Numbered from the stretch's first letter, positions 1-8,786 are shown. The stretch is DNA of 64,000 nucleotides from JAPLDB01 sp038230515 (GCA_038230515.1 JBBRND010000016.1:33014-97013), one strand, 5' to 3'. Notes: generated by a model not told the origin, from the sequence alone. Numbers and translations are program-made.

Positions 1-2
1 AA

Positions 3-446
3 CATAATCATGTACAGGCAATCAAATCAAGCCCACACAACACGCTCATCAACTTCGGCTTTAATACTGTCTTCGAAGAACAATTGGTTTCAAAGATTGA
101 TGAGGTAGTAAAATTTCATTCCACATTCGATACCAAACTGAAAGGATTCAACCATTTCAGAACGCACACTATTTATATAGGCGTGGAAACAGAAGCACCG
201 ATTGTAAATCTTGTTCGCTCTTTACATTCGGCATTAGCCCTTCCGTCAAGCCAATCTTTCTTCGCATGGAAGCCGCACGTAACGATTGCAAAGGGATTGG
301 ATGAAAATAAATTTAATGAGGCAATGCCTGACTTTGAAGCAAAAGCTTTCGAAGCATCTTTTCTAAGTACAAGCATTTTATTAATGAAACGCGCGAGAGC
401 ATTTGCGAAATATGAAATTGTAAAGGAGTTTCAGTTGGCAAATTGA
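3..446 (+). CDS. 2H phosphoesterase of the 2'-5' RNA ligase (LigT-like) family, 5'-truncated by the window edge
   Basis: The frame is open from base 3, so the start lies before the window. A TTG at 84 can be read as a start but would cut off the first catalytic H-x-T motif (HNTL, bases 36-47). The second motif (HVTI) is at 276-287. Two H-x-T motifs about 80 residues apart are the hallmark of 2H phosphoesterases, which act on 2',5' or cyclic phosphodiester bonds in RNA or nucleotides; the substrate here is unknown. The stop is 15 nt before the next gene, so the two are probably co-transcribed. The link with a DnaE-type polymerase is by position only. Confidence 0.75.
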   Translation, partial: HNHVQAIKSSPHNTLINFGFNTVFEEQLVSKIDEVVKFHSTFDTKLKGFNHFRTHTIYIGVETEAPIVNLVRSLHSALALPSSQSFFAWKPHVTIAKGLDENKFNEAMPDFEAKAFEASFLSTSILLMKRARAFAKYEIVKEFQLAN

Positions 447-461
447 TGAAAGGAATTAAGA

Positions 462-3461
462 ATGTACCTCAACTGCCATACTTATTATTCCTTCAAATAC
501 GGAACGATGAGTCCCGAACAACTGCTACAGGAAGCGCAGCAGAAAGGAATCACACATCTCGCTATTACCGATATTAACAACACGTCAGGCGTGCATGATT
601 TTTTCCGGCTTGCTCCGAATTATAATATTATACCGGCTGCCGGAATTGATTTCAGAAACGGAGCGGAGCAAAAATTTATCGGGATTGCAAAAAACATAAA
701 TGGATTTAAAGAATTGAATGACTTTTTATCACTACACATAAGAAGCGGAAAAGAATTTAAAAATAATGCTCCTGAATTCCAGGATGCAATTGTTATTTAC
801 CCTTTTCACAAAGCACCCCGCGAACTCAGGGACAATGAATACGTGGGGGTTAAAATCTCCGATTTTAACAAGCTGCTTTTTTCTGCTATAAAATCGTTGC
901 ACAGCAAGCTTGTTGCCCTGCATCCGGTTACCTTTCTTGAAAGAGATACAAGAATGATTCCAGGAAGAAAAAATCCGGTAACGTTTTCTACCAGGCACAT
1001 ACACTACGCACACCGCTTGCTACGTGCAATGGACAATAATACCCTCATAAGTAAATTACCGGAAACAGAAGTTGCCGATCAGAACGAAGTGATGCTTACA
1101 GAAAACAAACTTCGAGACTTCTTCGCTGATTATTCTTTCGCAATAGAAAATGCCAATAGCATTTTGAATAAATGTGAAATTGATTTTACCCAGCCCCAGT
1201 ATAAAAACAAATCGTTTTTTACTGAAAGCGTTGCAGAGGACGAAGAACTATTACGAGCCGAGTGTGCAAAAGGAATGGAATATAGATATGGAAGCGCCAA
1301 TGAAAAAATCAGGAAGCGCTATGACAAGGAAATAAAAACCATTATTGAAATGGGATTTACTGCTTACTTTCTGATCAACTGGGATATTGTTCGCTATGCA
1401 CGGGAACAGGGTTTGTTTTACGTTGGGCGGGGCAGTGGCGCAAACAGCATGGTCGCTTACCTGCTTAATATTACCGATGTTGATCCCGTTGATCTGGATT
1501 TATATTTTGAAAGGTTCATAAATACTTCGCGCAAAAACCCTCCTGACTTTGATATTGATTTCTCTTCGTCCGAACGCAATAAAATAATCAGTTATATTTT
1601 TGAAAAACATGGCGAGGAGTACACTTCGCTGCTGGCAACCTACAGCACACTTCAGGAAAATGCAGTGCTGCGGGAACTCGGAAAAGTTTTTGGTCTTCCT
1701 AAAAATGAAATAGATGCTCTAAGTGATGAAGGGCTTCTGCAATCCGGAGCAATCAATAAATATCTTTTGGCGTACAGCAATTTTTTAAAAAATTTTCCCA
1801 GTCATCTGAGTATTCATTCCGGGGGAATTTTAATTTCTCAGGAACCCATTCATTGCTACACGGCAACAAATTTTCCTCCGAAAGAATTTCCGCTCGCGCA
1901 ATTCAGCATGCTCGAAGCAGAGGATATTGGCTTGAGCAAATTTGACATTCTCGCTCAACGGGGATTGGGAAAAATAAAAGATGCGGTTGAAATCATCAGA
2001 CAAAACAGAGGTATTGAAATTGACATTCACGAAATAGAAAAGTTTAAAAAAGACAAAGATGTAAGAACGAATTTACAGAATGCAAATCTCATGGGATGCT
2101 TTTATGTTGAATCACCCGCCATGAGAATGTTGTTGAAAAAGCTTAAGGCATCTACTTATCTTGATTTGGTTGCGGCAAGTTCAATTATTCGTCCCGGTGT
2201 TGCGCAAAGCGGAATGATGCGCGAATACATTTTACGTTTTCATGATGAATCGAAAAGGGTTTATCAGAATGATACAATGAAAGAATTACTTCACGAAACA
2301 TTTGGAGTAATGGTTTACCAGGAAGATGTAATCAAAGTAGCTCATCACTTTGGAAAATTATCATTGGAAGAATCTGATAAGCTACGCAGAGGCATGGCGG
2401 GAAAATACAAAGGGCGACAGGAGTTTCTGGAAGTGAAAGCTAAATTTATTTCCAACTGCAGACGGGATGGTCATCCTGAAAAAATAATCAATGAGATCTG
2501 GATGCAAATGGAAAGTTTTGGTGGATATGCTTTTGCCAAAGGTCACTCTGCATCTTACGCAGTAGAAAGTTATCAGTGCATGTATCTCAAAACACATTAC
2601 CCTCTAGAATACATGGTAGCCGTAATAAATAATGGAGGGGGCTTTTATGGATTGGAATTTTACGTGCATGAAGCGCGGCAGTGTGGTGGCAACATTCATT
2701 TACCCGATATAAATAAGAGTGACTACCGCACCTGCATTTATGGCGACAATATTTATCTCGGTTTTAGTTTAATGAAAGAACTGGAAACAAATACTTCTGA
2801 AAAAATCCTGACCGAACGATATCATAACGGACACTTTTCTTCGCTTGATGATTTTATGAAACGTGTTTCAATTTCAGTTGAGCAGTTGCGTATTCTTATA
2901 CGCAGCGGAGCATTTTGCTCTACAGGAAGAACGAAGAAGCTATTGCTGTGGGATATACACTCCATCATCGGAGGAAATAAAAAGACAGAAGTACGGAAGG
3001 AATTATTTTCTGTTGCCAACAAAGAATTTCATCTGCCCGAATTGCACCAGGGAAAATTTGATGATACATTTGATGAAATTGAAATTCTTGGTTTTCCTCT
3101 TTGTTCCCCTTTTGATTTATTGAAGGAAGAATCACCATCACAACTTTGTGCTGAAGATTTCAAAAACCACTTAGGAAAAATTGTATCCATTGTTGGATAC
3201 AGAGTTACGTACAAATCCACGAGCACAAAACGAGGTGACCCAATGGCCTTCGGTACTTTTCTCGACAGAAATGGAAAGTGGATTGACACTACACACTTTC
3301 CAAATGTGCTGAAGCAATTTCCGCTCTGGAGAAAAGGTTGTTATCTGATTACAGGAAAAGTCGTGGAAGAGTTTGGGTTTTACAGTTTAGATGTTACGAG
3401 AATGGAATCACTAGCTAACGAGGAACGATTTGCAACGGAAAAAGCGATTCCATCCGTTTAA
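462..3461 (+). CDS. DNA polymerase III alpha subunit-like protein, short DnaE (DnaE2/ImuC-like or second DnaE)
   Basis: C-family DNA polymerase of 999 residues, well short of a replicative DnaE (about 1150-1250). Residues 1-230 are a degenerate PHP domain: the usual HxH is replaced by HTY (CHTYYSF) and several metal ligands are not recognisable. The palm carries GRGSGAN (about 322) and PDFDIDF (361-367), and the third catalytic Asp fits KFDIL (about 494), so polymerase activity is expected. A fingers/HhH region follows, then an OB-fold around 890-970 (GKIVSIVGYRV). The short C-terminus and weak PHP suit a translesion or repair DnaE rather than the main replicase. The gene upstream encodes a 2H phosphoesterase; any Y-family partner would lie outside the window. 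Confidence 0.85.
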   Translation: MYLNCHTYYSFKYGTMSPEQLLQEAQQKGITHLAITDINNTSGVHDFFRLAPNYNIIPAAGIDFRNGAEQKFIGIAKNINGFKELNDFLSLHIRSGKEFKNNAPEFQDAIVIYPFHKAPRELRDNEYVGVKISDFNKLLFSAIKSLHSKLVALHPVTFLERDTRMIPGRKNPVTFSTRHIHYAHRLLRAMDNNTLISKLPETEVADQNEVMLTENKLRDFFADYSFAIENANSILNKCEIDFTQPQYKNKSFFTESVAEDEELLRAECAKGMEYRYGSANEKIRKRYDKEIKTIIEMGFTAYFLINWDIVRYAREQGLFYVGRGSGANSMVAYLLNITDVDPVDLDLYFERFINTSRKNPPDFDIDFSSSERNKIISYIFEKHGEEYTSLLATYSTLQENAVLRELGKVFGLPKNEIDALSDEGLLQSGAINKYLLAYSNFLKNFPSHLSIHSGGILISQEPIHCYTATNFPPKEFPLAQFSMLEAEDIGLSKFDILAQRGLGKIKDAVEIIRQNRGIEIDIHEIEKFKKDKDVRTNLQNANLMGCFYVESPAMRMLLKKLKASTYLDLVAASSIIRPGVAQSGMMREYILRFHDESKRVYQNDTMKELLHETFGVMVYQEDVIKVAHHFGKLSLEESDKLRRGMAGKYKGRQEFLEVKAKFISNCRRDGHPEKIINEIWMQMESFGGYAFAKGHSASYAVESYQCMYLKTHYPLEYMVAVINNGGGFYGLEFYVHEARQCGGNIHLPDINKSDYRTCIYGDNIYLGFSLMKELETNTSEKILTERYHNGHFSSLDDFMKRVSISVEQLRILIRSGAFCSTGRTKKLLLWDIHSIIGGNKKTEVRKELFSVANKEFHLPELHQGKFDDTFDEIEILGFPLCSPFDLLKEESPSQLCAEDFKNHLGKIVSIVGYRVTYKSTSTKRGDPMAFGTFLDRNGKWIDTTHFPNVLKQFPLWRKGCYLITGKVVEEFGFYSLDVTRMESLANEERFATEKAIPSV

Positions 3462-3491
3462 TTTGTTTCGTAACAGAATCGAGTATCTTTG
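3462..3491 (+). promoter_or_regulatory. Bacteroidota promoter upstream of lpxA
   Basis: TTTG at 3462-3465, 18 nt, then TATCTTTG at 3484-3491. This is a full match to the TTTG / TAnnTTTG consensus. It starts directly after the dnaE-like stop codon, so lpxA has its own promoter. Confidence 0.7.
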
Positions 3492-3505
3492 GCGCGTTGA
3501 TAAAA

Positions 3506-4303
3506 ATGAATTATCCCAACACACATATTCATCCTTCGGCAAAGATTGGTAAGGATGTAAAGATTGATCCTTTCACCGTTATTCACGAAGATGTTGAAAT
3601 CGGTGACGGCACATGGATTGGAAGCAACGTCACTATCTTCTCCGGTGCGCGCATTGGCAGTAACTGTAGCATATTTCCGGGCGCAGTTATCTCAGCCATT
3701 CCTCAGGATTTAAAGTTTCAGGGAGAAGCCACCTTTGCCGAGGTGGGTGACGGCACTACTATTCGTGAATTTGTAACCATGAATCGTGGCACCAAAGCAC
3801 TCGGAAAAACTGTGGTCGGGAAAAATAACCTGCTGATGGCATATGTGCATGTAGCACACGATTGTGTAATCGGTAACAACTGCATTCTCGCCAATGGGGT
3901 AACATTGGCTGGACATATCACCATTGACGACTTTGCTATAGTAGGTGGACTCAGTGCCGTGCATCAGTTTGTTCATATTGGTTCGCATGTTATGATTTCG
4001 GGTGGATCGCTAATTCGAAAAAATGTTCCACCTTATGTTAAAGCAGCGCGCGAGCCACTTTCTTATGCAGGATTGAATTCAATCGGGTTGAAGAGAAGAG
4101 GATTTAACCAGAAGAGAATTTCGGAGATACAGGAAATCTATCGTATTGTTTTTCAAAAAGGACTCAACCAGACGCAGGCACTGCAAGCAATAGACACTGA
4201 GATTGCGCCTTCCACCGAGCGCGATGAAATTGTTTCGTTCATCAGAGGTTCCACCAGAGGATTGATGAAGGGATATTCGAAAAACGGAACGGAGGAAGAA
4301 TAG
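3506..4303 (+). CDS. lpxA: Acyl-ACP--UDP-N-acetylglucosamine O-acyltransferase
   Basis: First enzyme of lipid A synthesis: transfers a hydroxyacyl chain from ACP to the 3-OH of UDP-GlcNAc in the cytoplasm. The 265 residues match the family length. The N-terminal two thirds is a left-handed beta-helix of hexapeptide repeats (HPSAKIG, IGDGTWIG, IGSNCSIFPGAVI). The catalytic His is in HVAHDCVIGNN near residue 117. The helical C-terminal domain contains the SYAGLNSIGLKRRGF stretch typical of LpxA. I chose the ATG at 3506; a TTG at 3497 adds three residues and lies only 5 nt after the -7 box. It stands alone here, not beside lpxD/lpxC/fabZ. Confidence 0.95.
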   Translation: MNYPNTHIHPSAKIGKDVKIDPFTVIHEDVEIGDGTWIGSNVTIFSGARIGSNCSIFPGAVISAIPQDLKFQGEATFAEVGDGTTIREFVTMNRGTKALGKTVVGKNNLLMAYVHVAHDCVIGNNCILANGVTLAGHITIDDFAIVGGLSAVHQFVHIGSHVMISGGSLIRKNVPPYVKAAREPLSYAGLNSIGLKRRGFNQKRISEIQEIYRIVFQKGLNQTQALQAIDTEIAPSTERDEIVSFIRGSTRGLMKGYSKNGTEEE

Positions 4304-4377
4304 TTCTTAAATATCGAATTCATAATACCGAATTTCAAAAAAAATCCTAATGCCGAAATAAGAAAAAAGGTCAAATA

Positions 4378-5109
4378 ATGATTTCTTTTTTCTTATTTGA
4401 TATTTTTACTTTGTTATTTTTTCAAAATTCGACAATCTCCATTCGAAATTATTTAAGTCATAAAATTTTGCAAACCCCCTCTACTTCTTTTAGTATTGAT
4501 CTAAAACTTGCAGGAAAAATTTTTTTCCGGAACTGGATTTTCAAAAACTTATCGCTTTCACTTCAATCCCCACAAAAAATTTCTGTGCTTGGAGCGAATG
4601 GTTCTGGGAAATCAACCTTGCTTCAAATAGTGGCCGGTTACGAATCGCTGAGCGAGGGAACGATTCAGTTTTTAAAAGATGGAAAAGAAATACTTAGGGA
4701 AAATATTTTTAATAATGTGAGTATTGCATCACCTTATCTCGAAGTGGTTGAAGAATATACGCTCATGGAAATTATAAAATTCCATTTTCAATTTAAGAAG
4801 CCGGTTCAGAATCTTTCTTCTGAAGAAATTATTTCTCTTACTGAACTTGAAGCATCAAAAGATAAAGTGTTCAAATACTTTTCTTCAGGAATGAAGCAAC
4901 GTGCAAAACTTGCCCTTGCAATATTGAGTGATGTTGATTTAGTTTTGCTTGATGAACCACTTTCAAATCTCGATAAAGGCGGAGAACAATGGTATCACAA
5001 TCTTGCAGAGAAGTTTCTGAGAGACAAAGCGGTTTTTGTTTGCTCCAATCAAAATGAATCAGAATATTTCTTTTGCGATAGAAGTGTAAATATTTCTGAC
5101 TATAGATGA
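4378..5109 (+). CDS. ABC transporter ATP-binding protein, single small subunit
   Basis: Complete ABC ATPase core: Walker A GANGSGKST (about residue 72), Q-loop region, signature FSSGMKQRAKLALAI, Walker B LVLLDEPLSNLD and a late switch region (CSNQNESEYF). The first 30 residues are hydrophobic and unlike the family. A TTG at 4468 giving MQTPSTSFSIDLKL is a more natural start, leaving about 213 residues, close to CcmA-like ATPases. No permease is adjacent, so the substrate cannot be inferred. tRNA-Gly follows 16 nt after the stop. Confidence 0.8.
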   Translation: MISFFLFDIFTLLFFQNSTISIRNYLSHKILQTPSTSFSIDLKLAGKIFFRNWIFKNLSLSLQSPQKISVLGANGSGKSTLLQIVAGYESLSEGTIQFLKDGKEILRENIFNNVSIASPYLEVVEEYTLMEIIKFHFQFKKPVQNLSSEEIISLTELEASKDKVFKYFSSGMKQRAKLALAILSDVDLVLLDEPLSNLDKGGEQWYHNLAEKFLRDKAVFVCSNQNESEYFFCDRSVNISDYR

Positions 5110-5125
5110 CGAGTTGAATTTCCCA

Positions 5126-5197
5126 GCGGGAGTAGCTCAGTGGTAGAGCATTTGTTTCCCAAACAAAAGGTCGCGGGTTCGATTCCCGTTTCCCGCT
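5126..5197 (+). tRNA. tRNA-Gly (anticodon CCC)
   Basis: The cloverleaf folds fully: acceptor GCGGGAG with TTCCCGC (last pair G-T), D-arm AGCTCAGTGGTAGAGC, anticodon stem TTTGT/ACAAA with loop TTCCCAA (anticodon CCC), T-arm CGGGTTCGATTCCCG, discriminator T. CCA is not encoded. Confidence 0.95.
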
Positions 5198-5365
5198 CTA
5201 ATAAAAAAAAATGTTGTTGCAAGTTAAAGGCGCATTTTCATTCTCATAAATCTCTGCACACCACACACTCACCTCTGATTCATACTCTCTTCATTGCATT
5301 TCAACTACTTTTGGCTTGTTAATTGCAATTCACAATCCGCACAAAGAATATTTCAAAAATAAATC

Positions 5366-5373
5366 TACTTTTG
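5366..5373 (+). promoter_or_regulatory. Promoter -7 element (TACTTTTG) of the DUF1573 cluster
   Basis: TACTTTTG, 24 nt before the first ATG of the cluster. A second identical octamer lies at 5306-5313. No convincing -33 TTG at the right distance from either. Confidence 0.5.
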
Positions 5374-5397
5374 AACCCTTAGAAAAACCAGATCATA

Positions 5398-5892
5398 ATG
5401 AAAAGACTATTCCTACTCGTTCTGTTTCTTGCCGCTGTGAGTTTCTCCTCACATGCTCAGGATGCAGCTAAAAAAGATACAGCAGTTAAGCAGGCAGACA
5501 ATCCCAATGCTCCTGAAATGACTTTCGAAACTGAAATGCATGATTATGGAACTATAAAACAAAGTGCAGATGGCGGTTGCGAATTCAAATTCAAAAACAC
5601 AGGCAAAGAACCGTTGGTTATTTCCAACGCAAGAGGAAGTTGCGGTTGCACTGTACCAACATGGCCCAAAGAACCGATCATGAAAGGACAGACGGCTGTA
5701 ATTAAAGTTCATTACGACACCAAGCGCGTAGGGGCTTTTACAAAAACTGTGACAATTGAGTCGAACGCAAAAACAAATCCCCGCGTACTTACAATTAAAG
5801 GAACCGTTGAAGCAGCGCCAGAGGAAGCAGCCGACCAAGGAATGCCTTTAAAGAAAACCGAAGGATCACCACTTGAACTTCGCTCTAAATAA
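5398..5892 (+). CDS. Secreted DUF1573 protein, paralogue 1 of 3
   Basis: Signal peptide (MKRLFLLVLFLAAVSFSSHAQ, cleaved after AQ), a short polar linker, then one DUF1573 domain, an Ig-like ASPM/SPD-2/Hydin-type fold. Family signatures are visible: HDYGTIKQ, FKNTGKEPLVI, GSCGCTVPTWPKEPI and KGTVEA at the end. Periplasmic or surface location is expected; the molecular role of DUF1573 proteins is not established. First of three tandem paralogues with short gaps (22 and 34 nt), ending in a shared terminator, so one transcript is likely. Confidence 0.9.
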   Translation: MKRLFLLVLFLAAVSFSSHAQDAAKKDTAVKQADNPNAPEMTFETEMHDYGTIKQSADGGCEFKFKNTGKEPLVISNARGSCGCTVPTWPKEPIMKGQTAVIKVHYDTKRVGAFTKTVTIESNAKTNPRVLTIKGTVEAAPEEAADQGMPLKKTEGSPLELRSK

Positions 5893-5914
5893 TTTAGACA
5901 CTAAAAATAGTTTT

Positions 5915-6376
5915 ATGAAAAGAACATCCTTCTTTCTTGCTTTCACGTTGTTTGTTTCTGTTGCATTGTTTGCTCAGGATAAACCATCGCTTTCAAACGT
6001 AGGAAACGACAACGAGAATCAGGCAACATTTAAGTTTACCGAAGAAGAATTTAATTTCGGAACCATTATGCAGGGCGATCAGGTAAAGCACGATTTTCAA
6101 TTTACAAATACTGGCAAAGAACCTTTGATCATTTCGAATGCCGCAGGAAGTTGCGGGTGTACAGTGCCTGAGTGGCCAAAAGAACCAATTGCTCCGGGTG
6201 CAAAAAGTGTGATAAAAGTTACTTTCAATTCAGCAGGCAAACAAGGCGTTCAGGATAAAACTGTAACGCTTCAATCAAACGGAACACCAAACCCTATGGT
6301 AATTCATCTGAAAGGAAATGTGGACAAACCGATTGAACAACCTGCTGTTGATCCAATTAATAATCCGAAAAAATAA
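5915..6376 (+). CDS. Secreted DUF1573 protein, paralogue 2 of 3
   Basis: I chose the ATG at 5915 because it begins a clean signal peptide (MKRTSFFLAFTLFVSVALFA, then Q). One DUF1573 domain follows, with FNFGTIMQGDQV, FTNTGKEPLII and GSCGCTVPEWPKEPI. It is closer to paralogue 3 than to 1: both have GDQV/GESV followed by a DF pair and share GVQDKTVTL/GMQDKTVTI. It is 153 residues and begins 22 nt after paralogue 1. Confidence 0.9.
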   Translation: MKRTSFFLAFTLFVSVALFAQDKPSLSNVGNDNENQATFKFTEEEFNFGTIMQGDQVKHDFQFTNTGKEPLIISNAAGSCGCTVPEWPKEPIAPGAKSVIKVTFNSAGKQGVQDKTVTLQSNGTPNPMVIHLKGNVDKPIEQPAVDPINNPKK

Positions 6377-6410
6377 TTTTAACTATAACCCTTTAATCCA
6401 AATCTATCAA

Positions 6411-6911
6411 ATGAAAAAAGTAGTATTAGCAATCGCTGCATTCGCATTTGCAGTATCAGTAAACGCACAGGACAAAGCAGCTCCTATGCAAGCATCTCCA
6501 GCAGCAGCTCCGGCAGTTCAGGACAATCCTAATGCAGGAGAATTCAAGTTTGAAGTTGAAGAATACAACTTCGGCACCATCAAGCAAGGCGAATCAGTAA
6601 ATTATGACTTCAGCTTTACCAACACAGGTAAAGATCCGTTGATCATTTCTGAAGCGCACGGTTCATGTGGTTGCACAGTTCCTGTTTGGCCGAAAGAGCC
6701 GATCAAGAAAGGTGACAAATCACAAATCAAAGTTACCTTCAACTCCACTGGAAAGATGGGAATGCAGGACAAAACTGTTACCATCACTTCCAATGCAAAA
6801 GGCGGGCAAAAAGTTCTCCACTTGAAAGGAAATGTTGAGGCACCTCCTGCTGCAGCTACTCCGACAGCTACTCCGGTACAGGCAACTCCAGCTCCTGCTG
6901 AGAAAAAGTAA
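6411..6911 (+). CDS. Secreted DUF1573 protein, paralogue 3 of 3
   Basis: The ATG at 6411 gives a 20-residue signal peptide ending in NAQ. The mature protein has an Ala/Pro-rich linker, one DUF1573 domain (YNFGTIKQGESV, GSCGCTVPVWPKEPI) and an Ala/Pro/Thr-rich tail of about 25 residues (APPAAATPTATPVQ) absent from the other two. The tail may be a cell-wall or membrane-proximal spacer; this is inference. Followed by a strong terminator. Confidence 0.9.
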   Translation: MKKVVLAIAAFAFAVSVNAQDKAAPMQASPAAAPAVQDNPNAGEFKFEVEEYNFGTIKQGESVNYDFSFTNTGKDPLIISEAHGSCGCTVPVWPKEPIKKGDKSQIKVTFNSTGKMGMQDKTVTITSNAKGGQKVLHLKGNVEAPPAAATPTATPVQATPAPAEKK

Positions 6912-6934
6912 TCAGAGATTTCAATTACCTTTAC

Positions 6935-6964
6935 AACCCTTCACCGAACGTGAAGGGTTTTTTA
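6935..6964 (+). terminator. Rho-independent terminator of the DUF1573 cluster
   Basis: Perfect 10-bp stem AACCCTTCAC / GTGAAGGGTT with a 5-nt loop, running into a T-tract, 23 nt after the third DUF1573 stop. Confidence 0.9.
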
Positions 6965-6994
6965 TTGTCTAAGAATTATTACTCAAAATAATTT

Positions 6995-8227
6995 ATGCCG
7001 AAAATATCACACAAAGGAATGACGATGCCTGCTTCTCCGATACGAAAACTTGTTCCGTATGCAGAGAAAGCAAAGAGCGAAGGCAAGAAAATTTTTCATC
7101 TCAACATCGGTCAGCCGGATATTGAAACTCCTGAGACGATGATGAATGCGATTCATAATTTTTCACAGAAGGTGGTTGAGTACAGCCATAGCGCAGGCAT
7201 TGAAAGCTACCGCAGAAAGCTCACCGGCTATTACCAACGATACAATATCAATCTTGATTATACAGAGATTATGATTACCACCGGGGGTAGCGAAGCAATT
7301 GAGATTGCGATGATGGCTTGCCTTGACGAGGGTGATCAAGTAATTATTCCTGAACCGTTTTATGCAAACTACAACGGCTTTGGAACTCAGGCAGGAATTA
7401 CCGTAAAGCCCGTTCAGTCATTTATTGAAAATGGTTTTGCCCTTCCTGCTATTTCTGAGTTTGAAAAAGTGATTACTCCGAAAACGAAAGCGATCATGAT
7501 CTGCAACCCGAATAATCCAACGGGTTATCTTTATACAAAAGCAGAGCTTGAATCGCTTCGTGATTTAGTTGCGAAATATGATCTCTGGTTTTTTAGCGAT
7601 GAAGTGTATCGTGAGTTTTGTTATGATGGAAAAGAATATTTTTCAGTAATGAATCTTAAAGGCATCGAGCAAAATGTAATCATGCTTGATTCTATTTCGA
7701 AAAGATACAGCGCTTGTGGAGCACGCATTGGTGCGTTTATCTCAAAGAATAAAGAAGTGATGAGCACTGCATTGAAGTTTGGGCAGGCACGGTTAAGTCC
7801 ACCTACTTTCGGGCAGGTGGGTGCTGAAGCAGCCATTGATACTCCTGATTCTTATTTCAAAAAAGTGAAAGACGAATATGTGGCGCGGAGAAATTTTGTG
7901 GTGGAAGCGCTGAATAAAATGGATGGGGTTTTTTGCCCGAAGCCAAGCGGAGCATTTTACTGCATTGCACGCTTACCAATTGATAATGCAGATAAATTCT
8001 GTCAATGGCTTTTAGAAGAATTTTCTTTTGAGAATGAAACGGTGATGCTTGCTCCGGCTACAGGTTTTTATTCTCACAATAATCTCGGTACAGATGAAGT
8101 GCGCATTGCTTATGTTCTAAATATTCCTGACTTAAAAAGAGCGATGCAGTGCCTTGATGAAGCGCTGAAGGTTTATCCGGGAAGAAAAGTGAACGCTGAA
8201 GCGTTGAACCAGGTGCGGAGTATGTGA
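6995..8227 (+). CDS. Class I/II PLP-dependent aminotransferase (AspB-like)
   Basis: Fold-type I aminotransferase of 410 residues. Visible motifs: LNIGQPDIETPE near the N-terminus, TTGGSEAI, CNPNNPTGYLYT (substrate carboxylate/PLP contacts), WFFSDEVYREF (Asp holding the pyridine nitrogen) and SISKRYSACGARIGAF with the PLP lysine near residue 236. VRIAYVLN near the C-terminus supplies the conserved Arg. Similar proteins act on aspartate, aromatic or other amino acids; specificity cannot be read from the sequence. It stands alone. Confidence 0.9.
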   Translation: MPKISHKGMTMPASPIRKLVPYAEKAKSEGKKIFHLNIGQPDIETPETMMNAIHNFSQKVVEYSHSAGIESYRRKLTGYYQRYNINLDYTEIMITTGGSEAIEIAMMACLDEGDQVIIPEPFYANYNGFGTQAGITVKPVQSFIENGFALPAISEFEKVITPKTKAIMICNPNNPTGYLYTKAELESLRDLVAKYDLWFFSDEVYREFCYDGKEYFSVMNLKGIEQNVIMLDSISKRYSACGARIGAFISKNKEVMSTALKFGQARLSPPTFGQVGAEAAIDTPDSYFKKVKDEYVARRNFVVEALNKMDGVFCPKPSGAFYCIARLPIDNADKFCQWLLEEFSFENETVMLAPATGFYSHNNLGTDEVRIAYVLNIPDLKRAMQCLDEALKVYPGRKVNAEALNQVRSM

Positions 8228-8269
8228 TAACGAATTTGCTTTACTGAATTAATTTATTCAACAAAGCTG

Positions 8270-8713
8270 TTACGATTCCACAAAATACATATCAATCATT
8301 CCCTTATTCTTTGCTTCCATTTTCAACTGTCCCAATTTATCGGACAGTTCATTTCCTGCTGAAGTTTTGTCTTTAAAGTATAAAGTGTAGAGAAGATTTG
8401 CAGGGTGTCTGAGAAATAAAAAGTATGAGGCAAGGGTTTGGGTTAATGTAAGATTGATTTTTGTTTCCGTGAGGAGAAGTTTGGTTGACGGAGGATGGAT
8501 TTATTTTTCCGTTAGAAGGATTTGATTTACCGTAAGAGGAATTAATTTTTCCGTAAGATCGGTTTTGATTTCGGTAAGGGCGATTAATTTTTCCGTAAGG
8601 ATGGTTTTGATTACCGTAAGAACGATTTTGGTTTCCGTAAGATTGAGTTTGCTTTCCGTGAGAGGAATTTATTTTTCCGTAAGAAGGGTTTTGGTTTCCG
8701 TAAGTGGCGATTT
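8270..8713 (-). pseudogene. Decayed heptad-repeat gene, minus strand, two in-frame stops
   Basis: On the minus strand, bases 8704 down to 8432 encode 13 consecutive heptads of the type L-T-E-x-K-x-x (LTETKIN, LTESKLN, LTEKLIA, LTEIKTD). They run in frame into a non-repetitive tail (ASYFLFLRHPANLL ... MIDMYFVES) ending at a TAA at 8270-8272. Two heptads contain TAA where sisters have TTA (LTEK*IP at 8669-8671, LTEK*IH at 8501-8503), so the frame is broken twice by the same one-base change. Leu and Thr codons vary mostly at the third base (CTT/CTC/CTA, ACG/ACC/ACA), which suggests past coding selection. No start codon or family was recognised. Confidence 0.45.
8432..8704. repeat. Degenerate tandem array, 21-bp period, 13 units
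   Basis: The core TTCCGTAAG (plus strand) or close variants recurs every 21 bp for 13 units with no insertion or deletion, while the other half of each unit is very variable. It fills much of the 607-bp gap between the aminotransferase and the next gene. The rest of that gap (8228-8269 and 8714-8778) shows nothing I recognise. Confidence 0.85.
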
Positions 8714-8778
8714 TTTTAAAAATTCGATGTTTTAAGGAAAAGTTTTCAACAAGAGGATAAAGTTGGATGCGCTGCTTT

Positions 8779-8786
8779 TATCTTTG
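8779..8786 (+). promoter_or_regulatory. Promoter -7 element (TATCTTTG)
   Basis: Perfect TAnnTTTG octamer 48 nt before the ATG of the gene at 8835. No good -33 element at the expected distance. Confidence 0.5.

Noticed and set aside
84..446. TTG at 84 as the true start of the 2H phosphoesterase
   Set aside because: It would remove the first catalytic H-x-T motif encoded at 36-47, and the frame is open to the window edge.
5140..5322. 60-codon frame starting inside tRNA-Gly
   Set aside because: It overlaps the tRNA and has no coding features.
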